Shown piece by piece: positions 1 to 4,534 of a stretch of DNA of 6,346 bases; position 1 is the stretch's first letter; each line of letters starts with the position of its first letter. This stretch comes from Domibacillus sp. (GTDB lineage: Bacteria > Bacillota > Bacilli > Bacillales > Domibacillaceae). Location of the stretch: NCBI GenBank assembly GCA_031177795.1, contig JAPSKG010000138.1, forward strand, positions 1 to 6,346, written 5' to 3'. The notes under the pieces are model-generated. The model saw only the letters and a list, made by a program, of their open reading frames with translations, was not told the DNA's origin and did not search any database. Position numbers and translations under genes: made by a program.

Positions 1-39
1 AAAATTGCAGTCGCCATCAAATAAAACAATTGCGCTCAT
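1..39 (-). CDS. DCC-family (DUF393) thiol-disulfide oxidoreductase, N-terminus only
   Basis: Only the first 13 codons are inside the window; they read MSAIVLFDGDCNF on the minus strand. The V-L-F-D-G-x-C-N pattern is the start of the DCC family (DUF393; YuxK in Bacillus subtilis), which is named after a conserved DxxCxxC motif near the N-terminus. The second Cys would lie just past the left edge. Family members are predicted soluble thiol-disulfide oxidoreductases whose substrate is not established. I chose the ATG at 39-37, not the ATG two codons upstream at 45-43, because GAGGAGGT (54-47) is about 8 bases from the former and only about 2 from the latter. The call rests on a short peptide, so the family is likely but not certain. 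It is transcribed away from the coat operon and separated from it by the operon terminator. Confidence 0.7.
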   Translation of the reverse strand, partial: MSAIVLFDGDCNF

Positions 40-46
40 AGCCATT

Positions 47-54
47 ACCTCCTC
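47..54 (-). promoter_or_regulatory. Ribosome binding site of the DCC-family gene
   Basis: The minus strand reads GAGGAGGT, a near-perfect anti-Shine-Dalgarno match. Its distance from the two possible ATG codons (45-43 and 39-37) favours the downstream one as the start. Confidence 0.75.
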
Positions 55-343
55 GGCAAAAGTCTGGTTTTATATCGCCTTCTTACTACTTTAACCTGTT
101 TTGCTTTTCCTCAAACAAAAACACTTTTCGTAAATGCCCGGTTAATAAATTTTTTCTTAAAATAAATTTACTGCTTAAAAAGTTTAGAAAAACGCCAGTT
201 GAGGTAAACAATAAAAGAAGCAACAATGCAGCAAGTCAGGCCGGGTGACAGAGGTGGTCACCATTGTGTGCAGCGCAGGAGGGGCTGGCACAGGAAACGA
301 TTATGGTTTCTATAATTTATTGTTTGCTTAGCAAATTCATTTA

Positions 344-359
344 ATAAAAGATCTTTTAT
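344..359. repeat. Perfect 16-base palindrome
   Basis: ATAAAAGATCTTTTAT reads the same on both strands with no spacer and lies 4 bases before the T-tailed hairpin at 364-397. Perfect symmetry without a loop suits a dimeric DNA-binding protein better than an RNA hairpin. In such A+T-rich sequence it could also arise by chance. Confidence 0.5.
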
Positions 360-363
360 ACAG

Positions 364-397
364 AAAAAGCGTTCAATTTTTTATTGAATGCTTTTTT
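364..397 (+). terminator. Rho-independent terminator, plus strand
   Basis: AAAAAGCGTTCAAT (364-377) pairs with ATTGAATGCTTTTT (383-396) around a TTTTT loop, with one G-U wobble (371/389). The T-run at 392-397 forms the tail. The wobble is tolerated only in a plus-strand RNA; the minus-strand copy has an A-C mismatch and no T tail. It therefore most likely ends a plus-strand transcript, although no recognised gene precedes it. Confidence 0.6.
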
Positions 398-441
398 CCA
401 TTGTATCAACTAACCGTTTTTGCAGCCTTAATGAAGAAAAC

Positions 442-494
442 AAATAGGGAAAAAGAATTTTATTCATATTGGAATAAATTCTTTTTCCCTATTT
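442..494 (-). terminator. Terminator of the catalase-coat operon, possibly bidirectional
   Basis: The arms 442-465 and 472-494 are complementary over 23 base pairs with one unpaired T in the left arm and a 6-base loop (466-471). The hairpin begins 8 bases past the stop codon of the CotF-like gene. On the minus strand it is followed by GTTTTCTTC (441-433), giving a moderate U-tract. On the plus strand it is followed by a T-rich stretch (499-512), so it could stop transcription from both sides. The stem is long but mostly A+T. Confidence 0.7.
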
Positions 495-502
495 AGCATT
501 TT

Positions 503-793
503 TTATTTTTTTGAAGAAGCGGCATCAAGCGCTTTATCGGCTTTTTTCAAATCATGCTTAATTTGCTCATCAATGTCATAAGCATGGTACATTTCATTGT
601 CAATCATATATTGCGCAATTTTATCATGCAAATAAATGGCATTATCAAGCTCGCGCCGCAAAATCTTTTTCACATCAGGTGTTGCTGTTTCAGTAATAGC
701 CACCGCCAGGTTGCGGACACCTGCTTTTGCAGTAATTAAGAAATCAGTAGCAATTGCCAAATCGTCTAGTAGTTCCATCTTGTTTTCAGCCAT
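503..793 (-). CDS. yraD: CotF-domain spore coat protein (YraD-like)
   Basis: This 96-aa protein matches the Coat_F/CotF family, structural components of the Bacillus spore coat. Residues 9-36 (LDDLAIATDFLITAKAGVRNLAVAITETA) carry the typical pattern of that domain, with ATDFL..AK.GVRNLA. The helical continuation at residues 45-80 includes LRRELDNAIYLHDKIAQYM and YHAYD. The C-terminus is Lys/Ala-rich. No signal peptide or membrane segment is present, as expected for a protein deposited on the forespore surface from the mother cell. The size fits B. subtilis YraD (about 99 aa). The ATG at 793 is the only in-frame ATG, and its purine-rich site (814-807) is about 13 bases away, longer than usual. 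The gene sits 26 bases after the YraE-like gene and is last in the operon. The family is secure; the exact orthologue is less so. Confidence 0.88.
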   Translation of the reverse strand: MAENKMELLDDLAIATDFLITAKAGVRNLAVAITETATPDVKKILRRELDNAIYLHDKIAQYMIDNEMYHAYDIDEQIKHDLKKADKALDAASSKK

Positions 794-819
794 AATAACA
801 TTTAATCTCCTCTCTTTTT

Positions 820-1017
820 TTACTGAGCCTTTGATAAAATTTTGCTTAAGTCTTTGATAGCTTTTTCTGATAACTCAATGTCTTCTTCCAAAAGCTTTTT
901 TAATTTCGAGTCCTGGACAAGCTCACTCATTGCTTTGCTTTTTGTTAAACAAGCTGTTTTAAAAAGCAGCACCTCGTGGACTTCAAGTGTTTCATGCATG
1001 GCTAATTTAGTTGCCAT
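820..1017 (-). CDS. yraE: Small spore coat-associated protein (YraE-like)
   Basis: The product is 65 aa, beginning MATKLAMHETLEVHEVLLFKTACLT. The LAMHE-T-E-HE-L-FKT-CLTK pattern followed by a charged helix (residues 33-65, DSKLKKLLEEDIELSEKAIKDL) is what I know from YraE-type proteins, short relatives of CotF found beside YraD in B. subtilis, where the order is also yraE then yraD. It is predicted to be all-helical and lacks a signal peptide. An upstream ATG at 1089 would give 89 aa, but that extension lies inside the end of the catalase gene. The site AAGGAGAGAGG (1031-1021) is correctly placed only for the ATG at 1017. The gene starts 49 bases after the catalase stop and ends 26 bases before the CotF-like gene, so the three are probably co-transcribed. 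Its molecular role is unknown. Confidence 0.83.
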   Translation of the reverse strand: MATKLAMHETLEVHEVLLFKTACLTKSKAMSELVQDSKLKKLLEEDIELSEKAIKDLSKILSKAQ

Positions 1018-1020
1018 TTT

Positions 1021-1031
1021 CCTCTCTCCTT
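1021..1031 (-). promoter_or_regulatory. Ribosome binding site fixing the yraE-like start
   Basis: The minus strand reads AAGGAGAGAGG. AAGGAG (1031-1026) lies 8 bases before the ATG at 1017, which supports the 65-aa product over the longer reading that begins at 1089. Confidence 0.8.
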
Positions 1032-1066
1032 TTTCTTTTTTATTATTGGATGGTATTGCAAACGTT

Positions 1067-1909
1067 TTATTTGGATGGCGGCTTTTCAATGTTTAAATCG
1101 TGCTGGTTAGCGTCGGGAGGAACTTGCATTTTTGGGATTTGCCCTTGCGGCTCCGGGTTAGCCAGATAAGTAAAGTCGCCTGATCCATCCGGAGCGCTTC
1201 CTGTTGCCCAAAGCCCTGCCGCAGAAGCTTCGCCTTCTGATAAATTCCAAAACGTTAATCCGTGCGGCTGTGCTTCCTCTTCTGCTTCCGGAGGGAAAGA
1301 AGCCGGCACAACAAATCCTTTTTTCTCTTCTAGTTCTGCAATGGCGGCCATCCACTGGTATTGGTGATAACGGTCACGAGCCAGCATTTTACGGAAAGTG
1401 GCGCGTACTCCTTCATCAGTCGTCATATTATAAAGACGCGCTACTTGAAGGCGTCCCTGGCTTTCAGCATGGAGGTTTGAACGCATATCCGCCAGCAGGT
1501 TTCCGCTGGCGACGATGTAACTGCCGTTCCAAGGCACGCCAACAGAGTCTTTTGGAACGGCCCCCAGTCCGCTTGCAATTAAATGCTGCGGATTAACGCC
1601 GCCCATAATGGCAGCAAGAGCCGGGTCTTTCGCAGCTTCTGCCTGGTCTTCCGGTGAAGCGCCATCCAGCAGCTGGCTGATAAGCGAGCAAAGCATTTCA
1701 ACATGCCCGATTTCTTCTGTTCCAATGTCCATTAACATGTCCTTGTATTTTTCTTCTCCCCGGCAATTAAAACCTTGAAACAAATATTGCATCATAACGG
1801 TCATTTCCCCGAATTGCCCGCCGAGAACTTCTTGTACCTGGCGTGCGAGTACCGGGTCTGGCCGGTCAACTTTAACCTCGAACTGCAACTCTTTTTGGTG
1901 ACGGAACAT
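1067..1909 (-). CDS. ydbD: Manganese catalase (YdbD-like)
   Basis: This 280-aa ferritin-like dimanganese catalase converts hydrogen peroxide to water and oxygen without haem. All five metal ligands known from the family are visible: Glu35 (GGQFGEM), Glu66 and His69 (TEEIGHVEM), Glu149 (HAESQGRLQ) and His182 (ARDRYHQ). The four-helix core spans about residues 20-195. The C-terminal tail carries the family pattern FWNLSEGEASAAGLWATGSAPDG.GDFTY (about 222-249) and then a Pro-rich end. Length fits B. subtilis YdbD (about 273 aa) and exceeds the shorter coat catalase CotJC (about 189 aa). No signal peptide is present. The ATG at 1909 follows AAGGAGG (1922-1916) by 6 bases. It is the first gene of an operon with two coat-protein genes, suggesting a role in protecting the spore or in coat-linked peroxide chemistry. 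That role is inference; the family assignment is strong. Confidence 0.93.
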   Translation of the reverse strand: MFRHQKELQFEVKVDRPDPVLARQVQEVLGGQFGEMTVMMQYLFQGFNCRGEEKYKDMLMDIGTEEIGHVEMLCSLISQLLDGASPEDQAEAAKDPALAAIMGGVNPQHLIASGLGAVPKDSVGVPWNGSYIVASGNLLADMRSNLHAESQGRLQVARLYNMTTDEGVRATFRKMLARDRYHQYQWMAAIAELEEKKGFVVPASFPPEAEEEAQPHGLTFWNLSEGEASAAGLWATGSAPDGSGDFTYLANPEPQGQIPKMQVPPDANQHDLNIEKPPSK

Positions 1910-2372
1910 GCAATTCCTCCTTCAGCGTAATAAATGCTTTCCCTTGACGACTTACCCGTGTTTTCTTTAAAACAATCTTTTTGAAAGAAAAATAGTAAAA
2001 AATTCACAGGAGCAGGAAAATTGAAGAAATTAATTTGCAATCCGGAAGCAAGCAAGAAAAGGAGCAGAAAAAAATGGATATCAGGAAGAACATGGCCCCA
2101 GCTAACCTGATGGTGTCTGTTGTGACAAATAGCAGCGCGGATTAAAGCTTTGGAATGGGAAACTCTTGAAACAAGCCGGGGGCGTTTTTTATTGTGTAAA
2201 GCAGCTGAAAAAAATAAACAATTTTTAACTGTGCCTATTATTTTTCCACGGCAATGGAATAGCTTTTTTCAGACATAAATAGTTTTCAAGCGGGAATGTT
2301 TCGCGTAGAATATGTAAAACTAGTGAGAAGCTTCACAAACGCCAGCAATAAAATGAAGAGGGAGGACAAAAC
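1910..2372. other. Divergent intergenic region of 463 bases
   Basis: The left part holds the leader of the catalase operon on the minus strand: its ribosome site at 1922-1916 and a poor SigB-like element at 1973-1952. The right part holds the promoter and leader of adenine deaminase. Between them, 2074-2190 has a 23-codon frame with a good ribosome site (ATG at 2074, AAGGAG at 2059-2064), several short complementary segments, and GGGGGCGTTTTTT at 2178-2190. I recognise no known riboswitch, tRNA or mobile-element end. The stretch 2191-2280 is A+T-rich and I see nothing in it. Confidence 0.6.
2283..2311 (+). promoter_or_regulatory. Candidate SigA promoter of adenine deaminase
   Basis: TTTTCA (2283-2288) and TAGAAT (2306-2311) are separated by exactly 17 bases and match the vegetative consensus at 4/6 and 5/6 positions. 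Transcription would start near 2318, leaving a leader of about 55 bases. That leader opens with a small hairpin (GTGAG 2323-2327 with TTCAC 2332-2336). The spacer contains GAATGTTTCG, which loosely resembles a PurR half-site but has an extra base. Confidence 0.5.
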
Positions 2373-4097
2373 ATGGATTATTCATTGGAGCGTTTGATTT
2401 GTGCTGCGCAGCATCCGGAAGAAGCAGATTTAATTCTTCAAAACGGTACAGTTGTTGACGTATTTTCGCTCGAAACGCTTTTAGCGGATGTGGCAATTAA
2501 AGACGGTTATATTGTTGGCATAGGCACTTATAAAAAAGGGAAAAAAGTGGTGGATGTCTCCGGAAAATATGTGTTGCCCGGTTTTATTGATGGCCATATT
2601 CATATTGAATCAACAATGGTAACGCCATCGGAGTTTTCAAGGGCTCTTATCAAGCATGGGGTAACAACTGTTGTAACAGATCCGCATGAAATTGCAAACG
2701 TGGCAGGAACAACAGGAATTGACTATATGCTTGAAGATGCAGCAAATACAAAGGTAGATATTATGATGAAACTGCCGTCTTGTGTGCCGGCAACACCGTT
2801 TGAACAAAATGGGGCCACATTAACGGCAGAAGATCTGCGCCCGTATTTAAGCAATGAAAGTGTCATTGGCCTGGCGGAAGTGATGGATTACCCTGCTGTG
2901 CTAAACGCGGACAAAGGAATGCTTGAGAAAATTACTATGACACAGGAAGCCGGATTAACAGCTGATGGGCATGCGGCCGGTTTGCCGGACACTGCGTTAA
3001 ATGCTTATAGTACTGCCGGCATCCGCAATGATCATGAAGCTGTTACAGCGCTAGAAGCAAAAGCCCGCGTTCAAAGAGGCATTCATGTGCTTGTAAGAGA
3101 AGGATCTGCCGCAAAAGATTTGCTGGCCCTGCTCCCGGCTATTAACGAACGGAACAGCACGCGGTTTTCGTTTTGCACAGATGATAAGCACTTGGATGAA
3201 TTGGAAAAAGAAGGAACGGTAAACTATGCAGCAAAGCTGGCAATAAAAAAAGGCCTTGATCCTTTAATTGCGATTCAAATGGCAACGCTCAACAATGCGG
3301 TTTGCCACGGGTTGAAAAACAAAGGCGCAGTGGCTCCAGGGTATATAGCAGACATTTTAATTGTAGAAAATATACGTGAACTAAAGCCGGAGACCATTAT
3401 TAAAAATGGACAGCTGTTAAAAACAGAAAGCCTCCCGACTAAGCGTGCAGCCATACCAGAATCGGTGAAAACTTCTGTTAATTTAAAAAAGGTTACGAAA
3501 AAGTCACTTCAAATTCCAATTAAAGACGGGCAAAAAGCAATGATTATTGGTGTGATTCCGGGACGTATTATTACCAATAAAATTGTGGCAGATGTTAAAA
3601 CAGTTGATGGATTTTTCGAACCGGATACGGACCGGGACCAATTAAAAATGGTGGTTTGCGAGCGACATAAGGCGTCTGGAAGTGTTGGGGCTGGCATTGT
3701 GAATGGGCTTGCTTTAAAAAGCGGGGCGATTGCTTCGACGGTTGCCCACGATTCCCATAATATTGTCGCTGCCGGAACAAACGATGATGATATTTTACTG
3801 GCGATTGAAGCCATCGAAAACATGCAGGGCGGACTTGTTATTGTAAATCAAGGGAAAATAACAGCTTCTATTCCTCTTTGTGTGGGAGGTATTATGTCAG
3901 AAAAGCCTTATGAAGAAGTGATTAAAGAATTGCACCATTTGCATGAACAGCTTTCTGTTGTGGCGGAACAATCGCAAAATATTTTTATGGTTTTATCTTT
4001 TTTGTGCTTGCCTGTTATTCCGAGTTTAAAGCTAACAGACAAAGGCTTATTTGACGTTGATTTATTTAAGCATATCAATGTGGGTCATTCGCTTTGA
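2373..4097 (+). CDS. ade: Adenine deaminase
   Basis: The 574-aa product is a metal-dependent amidohydrolase that converts adenine to hypoxanthine and ammonia in purine salvage and nitrogen recovery. The N-terminal beta domain (about 1-70) leads into the HxH motif DGHIHIES (His75, His77). Then come TVVTDPHEIANVAG (99-112), GLAEVMDYP with the likely metal-bridging Glu169, DGHAAG (His200), NDHEA (His221) and FCTDDKH (Asp270). Together these complete the active-site set. The C-terminal half carries VAHDSHNIVAAGTNDDDI, typical of microbial adenine deaminases and absent from many other amidohydrolases. Length matches B. subtilis Ade (577 aa). The protein is cytosolic, with no signal peptide. The ATG at 2373 has AGGGAGG (2359-2365) 7 bases upstream. 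The stop codon overlaps the start of the ATL gene, so the two are translationally linked. B. subtilis also has a paralogue, YerA; the intact motifs favour the true deaminase. Confidence 0.95.
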   Translation: MDYSLERLICAAQHPEEADLILQNGTVVDVFSLETLLADVAIKDGYIVGIGTYKKGKKVVDVSGKYVLPGFIDGHIHIESTMVTPSEFSRALIKHGVTTVVTDPHEIANVAGTTGIDYMLEDAANTKVDIMMKLPSCVPATPFEQNGATLTAEDLRPYLSNESVIGLAEVMDYPAVLNADKGMLEKITMTQEAGLTADGHAAGLPDTALNAYSTAGIRNDHEAVTALEAKARVQRGIHVLVREGSAAKDLLALLPAINERNSTRFSFCTDDKHLDELEKEGTVNYAAKLAIKKGLDPLIAIQMATLNNAVCHGLKNKGAVAPGYIADILIVENIRELKPETIIKNGQLLKTESLPTKRAAIPESVKTSVNLKKVTKKSLQIPIKDGQKAMIIGVIPGRIITNKIVADVKTVDGFFEPDTDRDQLKMVVCERHKASGSVGAGIVNGLALKSGAIASTVAHDSHNIVAAGTNDDDILLAIEAIENMQGGLVIVNQGKITASIPLCVGGIMSEKPYEEVIKELHHLHEQLSVVAEQSQNIFMVLSFLCLPVIPSLKLTDKGLFDVDLFKHINVGHSL

Positions 4098-4390
4098 CGC
4101 CTTTTACAAAAGAGTTAATTCGAGTTTTAGAAAGCATACCTCCTGGCTGCGTTATCACGTACGGACAGGCAGCGCGAATGGCAGGGAATCCGCGGGCCGC
4201 ACGCCAGGTTGCCCGCGTGCTTCACTCTATGAGCGCGAAATACAATTTGCCGTGGCATCGCGTGGTCAATGCTAAAGGAGAAATTGCTATTTCGGATGAT
4301 TTGTTAAAAAACGAGCAAAAGCGCCGCCTGGAGGAAGAAGGAGTTTCGTTTACAGCAGATGGACGGGTAGATTTAATGAAAGCAAAATAA
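4094..4390 (+). CDS. Alkyltransferase-like (ATL) protein, MGMT family without the active cysteine
   Basis: The 98-aa product is a stand-alone C-terminal domain of the O6-alkylguanine-DNA alkyltransferase fold. The active-site motif PCHRV is PWHRV here (53-57), so Trp54 replaces the alkyl-accepting Cys and no methyl transfer is possible. This is the hallmark of ATL proteins (S. pombe Atl1, E. coli YbaZ), which bind O6-alkylguanine, flip it out, and pass it to nucleotide excision repair. Also visible are Tyr23 (VITYGQAA), which helps flip the base, Arg37 (RAARQVARVL) as the intercalating arginine, and the C-terminal Q.RRLEEEGV.F..DGRVDL. The start is TTG at 4094. The frame has a stop at 4067-4069 and no ATG or GTG in between, so TTG is the only common start. 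It overlaps the ade stop as TTGA, with only a weak GTGGG upstream, so it is probably translated by coupling. A strong terminator follows. Confidence 0.88.
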   Translation: MTPFTKELIRVLESIPPGCVITYGQAARMAGNPRAARQVARVLHSMSAKYNLPWHRVVNAKGEIAISDDLLKNEQKRRLEEEGVSFTADGRVDLMKAK

Positions 4391-4407
4391 ATTTTTCCAA
4401 AAAATCC

Positions 4408-4438
4408 GCGTTTCTCCTTTTCTATTAAAGAAAAGCGC
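4408..4438. repeat. Inverted repeat before the ATL terminator
   Basis: CGCG (4407-4410) and CGCG (4435-4438) flank CTTTTCT (4416-4422) and AGAAAAG (4428-4434), giving a hairpin with a one-sided bulge (4411-4415). On the minus strand it is followed within a few bases by TTTTTT (4405-4400 region), so it could stop antisense transcription. On the plus strand it simply precedes the main terminator. Confidence 0.4.
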
Positions 4439-4440
4439 GA

Positions 4441-4482
4441 AATGGCTTTCAGAGCAAAATCAAGCTCTGGAAGCCATTTTTT
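4441..4482 (+). terminator. Rho-independent terminator of the ade-ATL operon
   Basis: AATGGCTTTCAGAGC (4441-4455) pairs with GCTCTGGAAGCCATT (4464-4478) over 15 base pairs with a single U-G wobble and an 8-base loop. It runs straight into six T (4477-4482). This is the strongest terminator in the window and separates ade-ATL from the oxidase gene. Confidence 0.92.
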
Positions 4483-4534
4483 GTTATATTGAAGGTGAAG
4501 CAAGAGATTTATCAGGTTTGAAAAGGGGAACAAA

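Larger units (their letters stand above)
222..397 (+). ncRNA. Candidate structured small RNA, unknown family
   Basis: This part of the gap is richer in G+C than its A+T-rich flanks and folds into local hairpins. Hairpin 1 pairs GGTGAC (244-249) with GTCACC (257-262). It can be extended by ACAAT (223-227) with ATTGT (263-267) across a large one-sided bulge. Hairpin 2 pairs GTGCAGC (268-274) with GCTG and CAC (284-287 and 289-291) around one bulged G, and presents AGGAGGG in its loop. A T-tailed hairpin at 364-397 could end a plus-strand transcript, yet no recognisable gene lies upstream on that strand. I found no convincing promoter; TTTAGA (183-188), 16 bases, TAAACA (205-210) is weak. I recognise no Rfam-type family, and hairpin stems alone do not fix the strand. 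Short frames inside it (ATG at 226, GTG at 245, ATG at 303) resemble no known protein. This is inference from structure plus terminator. Confidence 0.3.

Noticed and set aside
226..315. 29-codon frame from ATG 226, rich in Arg and His
   Set aside because: No good ribosome site, unusual composition, no resemblance to a known protein, and it crosses both hairpins.
245..331. 28-codon frame starting at GTG 245, with a Gly-rich stretch (CSAGGAGTGNDYGF) recalling small YjcZ/SscA-type spore proteins
   Set aside because: It lacks the long hydrophobic C-terminal run of those families, has no ribosome site, and overlaps the hairpins that explain the composition better.
820..1089. 89-aa version of the YraE-like protein
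   Set aside because: The extra 24 residues overlap the catalase stop region, look unlike the family and lack a ribosome site, while the ATG at 1017 has a strong one.
1204..1596. 130-codon plus-strand frame opposite the catalase gene
   Set aside because: Lies antisense to the conserved core of manganese catalase and has no ribosome site; a shadow.
1801..2055. 84-codon minus-strand frame overlapping the catalase start and its upstream region
   Set aside because: It uses a different frame over the conserved catalase N-terminus, has no ribosome site, and its upstream half is low-complexity Phe/Leu-rich sequence from A+T-rich DNA.
2106..2140. Similarity to the fluoride riboswitch core (GATGGTGT)
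   Set aside because: The flanking pairing and the downstream conserved segment of that class are missing; the match is only eight bases.
2289..2305. PurR-box half-site in the ade promoter spacer (GAATGTTTCG)
   Set aside because: An extra base disrupts the half-site and no inverted partner lies at the required distance.
4485..4520. Promoter for the oxidase gene around TATATT (4485-4490)
   Set aside because: The matching -35 position falls in the terminator stem and does not resemble the consensus.
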